Source: a virus
Reading direction: 5' to 3' (one strand)
IMG/VR virus record: IMGVR_UViG_3300042520_001980
Location: 110,570 to 174,569 of that record
DNA: 64,000 bases
The position numbers and the translations under genes are program-made. Numbering within the stretch: the stretch's first letter is position 1; every line of letters starts with the position of its first letter. Shown here in pieces: positions 8,976-16,909 of the stretch. The notes beneath the pieces were generated by a model. It saw only the letters and a list, made by a program, of their open reading frames with translations. It was not told the DNA's origin and made no database searches.

Positions 8976-9479
8976 TTATGGCGCCGTTACGCTAACAGTA
9001 AGAGGGAAAGTTACAAAAAGCTCAGAGCTAGCCGTCTTGGTTAGGTACTCAGCTCCGCCGGTGAAGTAAGCACGAGCTAGGATAATATCTGAAGTACGCT
9101 CATTTTCCACCTCGGCTAATACCAGGGCTGCCCCATAGCATATGGAGCCTGTGCCGAAGGCGGTTCCACCTAACTCTCCAGCGGAGGTGGCGCTAGACTG
9201 CCCAAAGAAATTAGTGGTGGTTGAGTAGGTACTTCCAACTACAGTAGAGATGAGATTTGGATCTCTGATTGCTGGTACTCTCAAATAGTTCTTATTTGAA
9301 AGTTCGCTGTAGTATGTTTTTGGATTTGAAAAATTAGATATAGCTGCAGCACTTGTAAAGCCGACAGGAATATTACCGGCATTATTGGTGTACTCTAAGT
9401 ACAGGTAGATCTTATGCGGCTGCTCAGCTACAGCTCGGGCAATACCTAATGGAAGTTCTGCAGTAAATGTGGTGATCAT
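8976..9479 (-). CDS. Baseplate-region structural protein, hypothetical
   Basis: ATG 9479; 167 aa. The sequence is beta-rich and Ser/Thr/Gly-rich (FTAELPLGIARAVAEQPHKI at the start, a central STTTNFFGQSSATSAGELGG). There is no signal peptide or membrane helix. The gene is packed between the 397-aa and 735-aa baseplate-region genes with only 3-4 base gaps. I do not recognise the family. Virion location is inferred from the operon. Confidence 0.7.
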   Translation of the reverse strand: MITTFTAELPLGIARAVAEQPHKIYLYLEYTNNAGNIPVGFTSAAAISNFSNPKTYYSELSNKNYLRVPAIRDPNLISTVVGSTYSTTTNFFGQSSATSAGELGGTAFGTGSICYGAALVLAEVENERTSDIILARAYFTGGAEYLTKTASSELFVTFPLTVSVTAP

Positions 9480-9482
9480 AGA

Positions 9483-10676
9483 TCAATATCCGTAGATTGA
9501 GTATTTTACCTTCGCTGTGGCTTTAACAGAAGCCTGACTTTCATTTATAGTCAAAGCGGGAACTATCTGGCTGTACGAAGCTTTAGTGTTAAAGCTAAAA
9601 TTTGCTTGGTTTATTGAAGTCGCTGGAACGTCTATATTTGTAAATATAAGCACCTTAACATCGACTGGCAGCATGGTCTTAAATGCTTTTAAAGCCGCTG
9701 CTTGAGGCCCCTGAATATCGCATTTAATAATTACCATCGAGCTGGCTATTGCCGAACTGCGTCCGTATTTAAAAGTCTTAGGATCTCTATATACGGCCGG
9801 TATATCGGCTGCTAAGTATATATCCTTATCGTGGAGTATCTGCAGCCGAGAGTCTAAGGGCGTACCTTGAGGCAGTATCTGGTTTATTTTTATAGGGTTA
9901 GACTTGTAGGCAGAGGTTGCATAAGCTCCGGAGTCTGTAATGATTAGAGCTAAGCCTTGCTGAAGTTCAAAGACCTCGACTGTTTCGTCTTTTTGCGTAA
10001 CAGGAGTGCCGGAACAGGATCCTAGCATGTTCAGCATGTCTAAATAGGTAGGTCCGTAAGTACCAAGCCTCCACAGATACTTAAACGGAACTTTTGAGTA
10101 GACCTTATCCGACAGCTGAATTCCCAACGCGTAACCAAGCCTACTGGTTGTAAAGCCTGCCTCCCTAACAACATTTCTGGCATATAGCGTTACTTCCCTA
10201 TTAGCTCCCTTTTCTGTGTCCTCAATTGTTCTCAAGGGCTTTTGAAACTTAATGACTCCTGCTTCCAACTTATAGTCTATGCCTTGCGTAAGAACTTTGG
10301 TTGGATTACTTACGTCATCGTATAAATAGGGAATATCCAATACGTCGGAGTCTATGACGTAGGATATTCTGCTGTTGTCCAGCTGTCCATATGCGTACAT
10401 AACTCCAGACAAACCATACTTTTTATTGAAGTCTCCGTACACGATTGGACTTTGCGTGTATGCACTAAATACTATTTTAGTCCATACGTGAGTTTGCCCT
10501 GCAGGTATTTCCTGGTTGCCTACGGATCTGACCAATTCCGTAGCAGCTCGCTCAGACTGTTCGTGGTTTGACAAAACCCCCTGAAATAACTTTTTCAGTA
10601 GCTCTTTGCTACCAAATAGCCGACTCCAGAATGAGCCTAGTAGAGCCAGAAGTTGTCTAGGGTATAAGCTGTTCAT
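9483..10676 (-). CDS. Baseplate-region protein downstream of gpJ-like gene, possible gpI-position protein
   Basis: The start ATG 10676 overlaps the stop of the J-like gene as ATGA, so the two are probably translationally coupled. The product is 397 aa. The N-terminal 60 residues are helical (LLALLGSFWSRLFGSKELLK, then a second helix before TELVRSVGNQEIPAGQTH) and the rest is mixed alpha/beta, ending in a beta segment. In P2/Mu-type tails the gene after J encodes the wedge partner gpI. Position suggests a similar role, but I see no decisive sequence match. Confidence 0.72.
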   Translation of the reverse strand: MNSLYPRQLLALLGSFWSRLFGSKELLKKLFQGVLSNHEQSERAATELVRSVGNQEIPAGQTHVWTKIVFSAYTQSPIVYGDFNKKYGLSGVMYAYGQLDNSRISYVIDSDVLDIPYLYDDVSNPTKVLTQGIDYKLEAGVIKFQKPLRTIEDTEKGANREVTLYARNVVREAGFTTSRLGYALGIQLSDKVYSKVPFKYLWRLGTYGPTYLDMLNMLGSCSGTPVTQKDETVEVFELQQGLALIITDSGAYATSAYKSNPIKINQILPQGTPLDSRLQILHDKDIYLAADIPAVYRDPKTFKYGRSSAIASSMVIIKCDIQGPQAAALKAFKTMLPVDVKVLIFTNIDVPATSINQANFSFNTKASYSQIVPALTINESQASVKATAKVKYSIYGY

Positions 10677-12436
10677 CTACGGCATTCCACAACGGCAATG
10701 TCGACCAACGCCGACTCTAGGAAGAAGGCTACCGTATTCTGAGTCAGTCCTCTGCTGGGCATCTTCGGCGGCTTAAGAGCATCGGACGAGTAGATAATGT
10801 CCTTTTCCAGCTTTTGTCCAATTACGACAGCGTACAGGTGAACTGGCAGATCCACGGTATATCCAGAAGGAATATTCTGGTATGCGGTATGAATTAGTGC
10901 ACTGGCCGGAATGGATTGGCCCATCTCGAAGGAGTTAAACTTCGATACAAGGGCGGCCTTCAATGCAGCCATATCTGGATCCTGAGCTCCCGCAGGTTTG
11001 ATCAATCGCATTTCCAGACTGCACATAGCTGGAATAGGAGCGTGCACCAGAACGTCGGCACTGAGGCTCCGCTCGGCAGCCGAGTCAACGTAGCCCTGGA
11101 TCTCAACTATGTTTGGCATCTTGAGATACTCGACATAGAAGTAGAAGAAGTCTACGAACCCTTCGCCAGTATTTAGAAATAGATTGCAGGGACCCGTTGG
11201 TGCCGTAGGGGACGGAACTACACTGGAGGTCTCAACATACTCGTTGGCCAACCAAGGATTGGGGTTTCCCAGGCTGCCATTCTCTATCAGGCCCAGAGCA
11301 AGAGGAGTAGCGGCTTCCTTGATGTGCGGATATGGCACTAGGAATCTAATAGTGGCCTTTTGATAAGCCGTAAATGCTGCGGATTCCGGCCCTTGTACCA
11401 AGTGCAGCGAATTACCTTCTAGCGTACGAACATCGGAAACCAGCTCGAGCCCTGCCTGCTGAGAAAGCGTGGACTTAATGTTTTCTACTGAGTACATTCC
11501 TGCCGCTTTAGAGGACGGCAGTACGATTTCAAAGAGAGCCTCCTGATTGCTGACATCGTAGGAGATCATCTGCGCAGCAAGCTTCTCTTGAACTCTGGAT
11601 GGATATGCGGCAGACTTTACGTACAGGTCTATTCTATTGCCAATGTGGACTCCATCCACCAGGTCTCTGGTCATCTCCGGATCAAGGAATCCTACGACTC
11701 CAACATCCTTTATTCCCGAGAACTGAGTTTTCAGCTTGGCCTTTATGTGATCTCTACCGCCAAATACCTTACCTACAATTCCGGTCTTGGCCTTGGATAG
11801 CAGAGTCACGTTGTCGTCCTCGTCTGCACCTCCAGTAAAATCGGAATCAGCCTTTGCTGAAGTAAGAGTGGAAACACTGGGAGTCACTCCGGTGACAACA
11901 GTGGTTGCTCGGATGTTTCCGGCAGATCCTGGCGTAACCGCAATAAGATCTATGACCACCGTGTATAAGGATCCGGACTGTTCAAAGACTCTTTGATTGG
12001 AGGCGCCGGTATAGTTCTCTAGCGAGACCAGGACGTAAGAGGCTGCCGGCTGGAACAACAGGCCTGCCATGGTAAACTGCATGTCCTTGGGGATTACGGT
12101 CGAGTTGTTCGACGAAAAGAACATTCTAAGCGTACCGGACGCCGTCGACCCTTGGGCTCGGGTGACATTGAAGTTAGACAAGACTCTTTCAAGCTGGGTA
12201 TCGTCCACCGCATCAGGGTTCTTAGATATCTCCAACAGGCTGCTTGAGATCAACGCTAAGTCGATCTGCTCCTGAATCCTCGTCTCCAAGTGAGCGTACA
12301 GCTTTATTACTAAGTCTCGCAACACTGTTCCAGCCGACAAATCCAAGGTGGGATAAGCCGACTGAACAAATGCTATAATCTGCTCTTCCTTTGAGAACAC
12401 CGCTTCTGGAGACTGATCTGCTATTGGAGTTTCCAT
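10673..12436 (-). CDS. Baseplate J-like protein (wedge)
   Basis: ATG 12436; 587 aa. This looks like a gpJ/gp6-type baseplate wedge subunit, the family that forms the ring connecting wedges around the hub. The N-terminal helical part has LDLSAGTVLRDLVIKLYAHL, typical of J-like proteins. The middle holds the characteristic AVTPGSAGNIRATTVVTG strand-turn and the following TGGADEDDNVTLLSKAK (about residues 165-220). In Baseplate_J proteins this appears as G-x-x-GN and T-GGxDxEsdexlr. It follows a gp25/W-like gene, as in P2, Mu and T4 baseplate clusters. The family call is good and the fine role is inferred. Confidence 0.85.
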   Translation of the reverse strand: METPIADQSPEAVFSKEEQIIAFVQSAYPTLDLSAGTVLRDLVIKLYAHLETRIQEQIDLALISSSLLEISKNPDAVDDTQLERVLSNFNVTRAQGSTASGTLRMFFSSNNSTVIPKDMQFTMAGLLFQPAASYVLVSLENYTGASNQRVFEQSGSLYTVVIDLIAVTPGSAGNIRATTVVTGVTPSVSTLTSAKADSDFTGGADEDDNVTLLSKAKTGIVGKVFGGRDHIKAKLKTQFSGIKDVGVVGFLDPEMTRDLVDGVHIGNRIDLYVKSAAYPSRVQEKLAAQMISYDVSNQEALFEIVLPSSKAAGMYSVENIKSTLSQQAGLELVSDVRTLEGNSLHLVQGPESAAFTAYQKATIRFLVPYPHIKEAATPLALGLIENGSLGNPNPWLANEYVETSSVVPSPTAPTGPCNLFLNTGEGFVDFFYFYVEYLKMPNIVEIQGYVDSAAERSLSADVLVHAPIPAMCSLEMRLIKPAGAQDPDMAALKAALVSKFNSFEMGQSIPASALIHTAYQNIPSGYTVDLPVHLYAVVIGQKLEKDIIYSSDALKPPKMPSRGLTQNTVAFFLESALVDIAVVECRR

Positions 12437-12437
12437 A

Positions 12438-12893
12438 TTACACCGTGGAGATGGTCACAGGGACCAAGATTGTTGAAGAGTCTTGAAATGTGAAGCGCAA
12501 GGACATTACCGCAGAGTCCAGAGTGACACTGAGTCCCTCTAGGGCGACGTCCTCCAACGCCTCGTCGACACTAGGAGCAAGCACAGAGCTCTTTATGTAG
12601 TTGATTATGTCGTTCTTTTCAGAGTAAAAGGCAAAAGACAAAGCCAGGGAGGTATGTATCTGTCCGCCAAAAAGCTTTGTTACAAAAGAAGTGCCGTACT
12701 CTGGCTCGCTGGCCACAGATCCTTTATCGGTCATCAGGCACTTAAAGAACTTTTGCACTACTTTGTACGGACCGGATATAGCAGAGCCCGAGTCAGATAT
12801 GGCGATATTGACTGGCGCTATACCTCCATAGCTAGGAGTCTCTAGCACGCATACATCTACAGCTTTTCCTATGTAGGATTGGGATACGGCCAT
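12438..12893 (-). CDS. Baseplate wedge protein, gp25/gpW-like
   Basis: TAATG start overlap at 12893 with AAGGAC upstream; 151 aa, the usual size for the gp25/W family. Residues about 42-80 (VVQKFFKCLMTDKGSVASEPEYGTSF in part) match the family pattern of a helix, then T-x-x-G-x-x-x-x-x-x-xYGT, then a KLFGG segment. A helix IINYIKSSVLAPSVDEAL and a C-terminal strand pair follow, as in T4 gp25. It lies directly before the J-like gene, the conserved order of wedge genes. It probably joins the wedge to the sheath initiation ring. Confidence 0.8.
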   Translation of the reverse strand: MAVSQSYIGKAVDVCVLETPSYGGIAPVNIAISDSGSAISGPYKVVQKFFKCLMTDKGSVASEPEYGTSFVTKLFGGQIHTSLALSFAFYSEKNDIINYIKSSVLAPSVDEALEDVALEGLSVTLDSAVMSLRFTFQDSSTILVPVTISTV

Positions 12894-13309
12894 TAGTCCT
12901 TACCCTCCTCTACTGCCAGGAACTTCTCGACATTGGCTTGCATTGTCGCCAGCATTCCGGAGTTCTCGCGCTGAATGTTTTTGCGACGACCTGCCTCATC
13001 AAGAATTCTGTGTATTCTGTTTGAATACCTGAAAGCCATATCTCTATGTGCGGCAGCCACCATGTCGTGTTGCAGCTGGGCCTTCATGGCATCAAAGAAT
13101 TTGAACTTGTCCTTGCCTACTGCGTCAAGAAACTCCTGGGCCAGTTCGTTTCTATCAAACTGCTTTACCAGGTCCGCTGGAGTGTTGTCGTACTCTTTAG
13201 GCTCCCAAAGCAGTCTGAACGACCCAGAAGACAACACACCTCCGCCGCTGGCAGAGTTCTTGGTTGCCTCCTTGATGGCGTCAAATATCTTTTGAGCCGC
13301 AGAATTCAC
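12893..13309 (-). CDS. Small helical protein between sigma-like factor and baseplate wedge gene
   Basis: The GTG start at 13309 overlaps the upstream stop as GTGA, and AGGAG lies seven bases before it. The product is 138 aa, mostly charged helices (FKFFDAMKAQLQHDMVAAAH; RIHRILDEAGRRKNIQREN), with no membrane segment. The start overlaps the sigma-like gene and the stop overlaps the gp25-like gene, so all three are coupled. I do not recognise the family. It could be a baseplate chaperone or a partner of the sigma-like protein, and neither is shown by the sequence. Confidence 0.7.
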   Translation of the reverse strand: MNSAAQKIFDAIKEATKNSASGGGVLSSGSFRLLWEPKEYDNTPADLVKQFDRNELAQEFLDAVGKDKFKFFDAMKAQLQHDMVAAAHRDMAFRYSNRIHRILDEAGRRKNIQRENSGMLATMQANVEKFLAVEEGKD

Positions 13310-14055
13310 AAGCCTCTCCTGTTCAATTGAGCGTATTCATCTAATCTTGCTGCAATGGACGTCGTGAGCTGACTGACTCTGCCTGGGCTTATTTTCAGTT
13401 TTTTGGCAATGTCGTTATTGCTCAACATCTTCTTATTGTTGTAGCCTAGCTTGTGTTCGAGAATAACCTGCTCCTGCGGAGTGAACGAGCTATACATGGT
13501 GTCCAGTACGTCTTTTTGAAATCCTGGATTCTGGGCTACGGTAATCTCCTGAGAGGTCACTGGATTATCTCCGGAGAACGCCGTAGAGCCTTCGCTGAAG
13601 ACTCGTTTGTCCATTCCACGAATTTTATTTAGCTGTCGGACGGACATACCTGTCAGATCAGCGAGCTCTCCGTCGCTGGCCACTCTGCCTTTGTTCTCAT
13701 AGAACTCGGCCTCGTATCTCTTAAGTGCACTGATCTGCTGGTAGGCCCTTTCAGGAACAGGAGATGGGGTGAGCTCTCTAGAGTATCTGCTGAGAGGCTG
13801 TAGCTGCGTATAGACCCAGCTGCGCAAAGACGACCCCGAATTAGGAGCGTATTTCTTTATTGCCTTGGCGGCCAATAACTTGGCTCTGGTCTTTACTGCA
13901 GGCCCAGCATTGAGTCCTGAGTAGGCGTACACAGCCTTATCGATATCTGGACCGAGCTGATCCAACATCGCCTGCATCTGCGTAGAGTTTTGGCCTTTGG
14001 ACCAGACTGCGTACATATCATCAAGAGATTGTTTTTTAATTGGAATAGGGTCCAT
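13306..14055 (-). CDS. Sigma-70-family RNA polymerase sigma factor-like protein
   Basis: ATG 14055; 249 aa, close to the length of FliA/SigF-type sigma factors. The C-terminal region 4 is clear: FTPQEQVILEHKLGY (residues 191-205), then a helix-turn-helix NNDIAKKLKISPGRVSQLTT (213-232). Upstream is a region-3-like helix-turn-helix, GRVASDGELADLTGMSVRQL (123-142). Before it, SLRSWVYTQLQPLSRYSREL (76-95) fits the region-2/3.0 junction. The usual region 2.3-2.4 -10 recognition block is weak. Such proteins direct RNA polymerase to phage late promoters. It lies inside the baseplate genes and overlaps the next start, so it is expressed late and may be packaged or drive late transcription. Confidence 0.82.
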   Translation of the reverse strand: MDPIPIKKQSLDDMYAVWSKGQNSTQMQAMLDQLGPDIDKAVYAYSGLNAGPAVKTRAKLLAAKAIKKYAPNSGSSLRSWVYTQLQPLSRYSRELTPSPVPERAYQQISALKRYEAEFYENKGRVASDGELADLTGMSVRQLNKIRGMDKRVFSEGSTAFSGDNPVTSQEITVAQNPGFQKDVLDTMYSSFTPQEQVILEHKLGYNNKKMLSNNDIAKKLKISPGRVSQLTTSIAARLDEYAQLNRRGL

Positions 14056-14064
14056 AAGGCTATT

Positions 14065-15681
14065 TTACACTTTTTTCAACGGAGATTCAGCATTGGTTGG
14101 CTTGTTTAGAAATAATCCTGCAGGCTCGCCAGAATCAGACACTCCAAACATATCTAAATCCTGACTTTCCATTAAATGCCGCAATCTATAGGAGGTCATT
14201 ATTTTATTGGATGCTGCTGAGAGGGTATACGTAACGGCTTCTACAATGCCGCGCTTTATCCAATTTTTAGCCAGTCCTGATACGTTTGCTCCTGACGCAG
14301 AACCAGCGGAGCGGTAAATCTTTACGCAATCCCCAGGAGCTACATCAAGTCTAAATCCGCACATTACGTCCTGAGTCTTGGTAGAGAACACCTTGGAGAA
14401 GTAGTATGACTTGGCTAGTTCGTCCGCAAAACCCTTTGGTACAGATTGCTGAGTAGCGTTCGTATTTGGAGCCTTGGGGCTGGTAATCGGCACTATGCCT
14501 ACCTGGGACTTAAACTGCCCATCGGGGACTTGGCTACCTCTAACGTTGCTTAAATACTCTGGGGTCGGAAACACTATAAACGGACCTCCATCCACCTTGC
14601 CTTGAAATGGAGCCACGTATTGACCTGTGAAGTTGCCCTCAACTACGCTCTTGTCGATGTTTACAATGGAAGAGCCTGTGCCTCCACCGTACATGATTGC
14701 ACCTATAGGTAGCTGTGCAGGATTTGCAGAACTGCCTCCAAAGTCGCACTCCGAGTCCGGAATAAAGACGTCCACTGGAGCGAGTGGGTTGTAGGACATC
14801 ATCAGGCACTCATCTACTCTTGGAGCCAGCACGGCGCCAAAAGCAGACGATAAAGAAACAAATTTCTCAAAAGCGCTGCTTCCACCGCTGCCGGTAAATA
14901 TCACGGTTCCGACTAAATCATTTATGGCGTGGGTGACCAGAGTTGCCGACCCCAACGCACTAGAGGCCTTGGAGTTAAGCTTCATCTTGCCTTTGGAGTA
15001 TATTCTCTCCATGGCGGCAATGGCTGCCCCGTTGTTTGAAGGAGTATCGCTAGTTCGGAATCTCCTCAGAGGCTGACCTGCCTTGTATATTGCCGCAGGC
15101 CTAATGATGTCCTCCCACCAATCCTGCGACACATAGGCACTGTCTGCTACCACCTGCCCCTGACCTATGTATGTAGGCTGGACATGGTCTTTGTTCGGCA
15201 AAGAAGAGTCTTGAACGGTAAACCAGGAGTCAGGTGCGTTTTTGTCGAAGTCGCCAGATGCAAATGAAGCCAGGTCCAGATCGTACATCCAGTGCACTAG
15301 TACAACGGTGGTAGCCACTCCAGTAGTGCTGAAATCCGCTGAACTTGACAGCACGTATCCGTCAAACAATACCCATTCGCCATCTCCTTGTGGAGTAGCC
15401 TTCGAGCCGTTTGGATGCGGCTTTCCAGAACCCTTAACTCTGAGCTTTGCCGACTTTCTGCCGGTAAGGTCCTGCGGGTCCAGAAGTTGGTTTCCGCCCG
15501 ACGCGTTTGCGTTATTAAACGTGATTCCTGACGGCACAACTACTCTAGCGATGGGAATTTGATTAAGTACAAACTCGACCACTGCCTCCACCACAGGCAC
15601 AGTCTTGCCATTTACCTCCAGGTCTACCGAGACCTTGTAGGCGGCATGCTTGGCGCTGAGAGTGCTTGGAGTATTGGCCAT
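14065..15681 (-). CDS. Baseplate hub-like tail protein
   Basis: TAATG start overlap at 15681; 538 aa. The N-terminal domain begins with strands typical of hub proteins (YKVSVDLEVNGKTVPVVEAV, then WVLFDGYVLSSSADF). A C-terminal FRLDVAPGDCVKIYRSAG is followed by GIVEAVTYTLSAASNK, resembling the barrel domain of gpD/gp27-type hubs, in which the spike-binding ring carries a G-D-x-V loop and repeated beta strands. It lies between the tape measure group and the gp25/J genes, the usual place of the hub. No lysozyme domain is seen. The assignment is tentative and rests on position and fold-like patterns. Confidence 0.7.
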   Translation of the reverse strand: MANTPSTLSAKHAAYKVSVDLEVNGKTVPVVEAVVEFVLNQIPIARVVVPSGITFNNANASGGNQLLDPQDLTGRKSAKLRVKGSGKPHPNGSKATPQGDGEWVLFDGYVLSSSADFSTTGVATTVVLVHWMYDLDLASFASGDFDKNAPDSWFTVQDSSLPNKDHVQPTYIGQGQVVADSAYVSQDWWEDIIRPAAIYKAGQPLRRFRTSDTPSNNGAAIAAMERIYSKGKMKLNSKASSALGSATLVTHAINDLVGTVIFTGSGGSSAFEKFVSLSSAFGAVLAPRVDECLMMSYNPLAPVDVFIPDSECDFGGSSANPAQLPIGAIMYGGGTGSSIVNIDKSVVEGNFTGQYVAPFQGKVDGGPFIVFPTPEYLSNVRGSQVPDGQFKSQVGIVPITSPKAPNTNATQQSVPKGFADELAKSYYFSKVFSTKTQDVMCGFRLDVAPGDCVKIYRSAGSASGANVSGLAKNWIKRGIVEAVTYTLSAASNKIMTSYRLRHLMESQDLDMFGVSDSGEPAGLFLNKPTNAESPLKKV

Positions 15682-16418
15682 TAGATTTCGTTGATAGCAA
15701 GAATAAAAGCGGCAATGGCATCTTCGATGATGGTGCCATTCAGAATAGCGTCGCTGTATTCTAATTTGTTTGCAGTGATTCGGGATACCAGATCTGGCTT
15801 AGAGAGTATTGCGGAGTATATAGGCATGCAATCGCCGGAATAAGGAGTACGAACAGTGGCAGAGAATGATACTTCGTCTCCGGTACCTGCACTGCACGTA
15901 AACGCCATTGCGTAGCCAGAAGTTCCAACTGCCGTATGATTTAGCGTCGAAGAGAAGCTGGCAGCCTGCATTCCGTTGACGCTAAACGTAAGGTTTGGAA
16001 AAGTACCAGTGACGGAAACTCTCCACATGTTTCCAAAGGGATCCGCCGTTCCAGTAATAATCGACGAGTACTTTATGTACTGAGAGGCCTGATTAACGAC
16101 GACACCTATGGCGTCCTCGAATATAGGCATAAGCTCATCAACTGACTCCAAATAGGAGCGCCAGTTTATCTTGTCAGCAAATTTGCTGTTTCTAATTATG
16201 AAGGACAGATGCCTAACTCTGCGGGCCACAAACTCCGGATCCGTAGAATCCAGGCCAAGCAATTTTGCTGCAGCCTCGTAATCTGCGCTGTATGCCAATG
16301 GCACTGAATCTGCAATTGCCGGAATACCTGGCACAAAAGCCAGGTCCTGGCGGTTTGCTAACAGCTTTGCAAACGGAGCATCAGCAGGAACAGGATTGGA
16401 GCTTGAGTAAAACAGCAT
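15681..16418 (-). CDS. Tail/baseplate-region protein, hypothetical
   Basis: ATG 16418; 245 aa. The first half is helical (FVARRVRHLSFIIRNSKFAD, then WRSYLESVDELMPIFEDAIG). The second half is a beta sandwich-like Ser/Thr/Gly-rich stretch (NLTFSVNGMQAASFSSTLN). The C-terminus is hydrophobic (IIEDAIAAFILAINEI) but short and amphipathic rather than a clear membrane anchor. Both ends overlap or abut the hub-like gene and the 162-aa gene. It probably belongs to the baseplate or tail-tip complex. No family recognised. Confidence 0.7.
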   Translation of the reverse strand: MLFYSSSNPVPADAPFAKLLANRQDLAFVPGIPAIADSVPLAYSADYEAAAKLLGLDSTDPEFVARRVRHLSFIIRNSKFADKINWRSYLESVDELMPIFEDAIGVVVNQASQYIKYSSIITGTADPFGNMWRVSVTGTFPNLTFSVNGMQAASFSSTLNHTAVGTSGYAMAFTCSAGTGDEVSFSATVRTPYSGDCMPIYSAILSKPDLVSRITANKLEYSDAILNGTIIEDAIAAFILAINEI

Positions 16419-16420
16419 GT

Positions 16421-16909
16421 TTATTTACTGGGAATGATGGACATGGTGATGCTGAACTTTGCAAATCCGAACTCTGCGGGAGAGCTGCCAATTTCCAAAG
16501 TCATGCCTTCTATAAAGCCTTCTAGAACCACGGGCATTATCTGCAGCTTTACCGGAGTCTGAACTGCAGAAAAATTAGAAGCCTTATTATTGTTGTAGAA
16601 GTCTATGACCTTTTGTGCTGCGCTGTAATCTCTGGTTCCTCCGGTGCACACGGATGCAGGCAAAGCCATTCCCGTTATGATCGCCTTGGACATCTCGTTG
16701 CCAAGAGGATAGATGTACAGAGAGTCTCCCAGAGTGCTGAAGTATGCCACCTTGATCTGCTGGCTTACTGCAACTGAGCTTATGAGTATGTCGACACTGT
16801 TATTTACAAGTGCCGCTTTTCCAGTGAGTTCGATGTTAGACATCTGCCCTGGAGTCGCGCCGTCTATATGTACTACGGCACCGCTAGAACGTGCAAATAG
16901 ATCAGGCAT
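16421..16909 (-). CDS. Tail/baseplate-region protein, hypothetical
   Basis: The TAATG start at 16909 overlaps the tape measure stop; 162 aa. The sequence is beta-rich with strands such as VDILISSVAVSQQIKVAYFS, and a C-terminal repeat of strands (LQIMPVVLEGFIEGMTLEIG). Proteins directly after the tape measure in myovirus genomes are often baseplate-tube junction proteins. That is an inference from order, as I recognise no diagnostic motif. Confidence 0.7.
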   Translation of the reverse strand: MPDLFARSSGAVVHIDGATPGQMSNIELTGKAALVNNSVDILISSVAVSQQIKVAYFSTLGDSLYIYPLGNEMSKAIITGMALPASVCTGGTRDYSAAQKVIDFYNNNKASNFSAVQTPVKLQIMPVVLEGFIEGMTLEIGSSPAEFGFAKFSITMSIIPSK

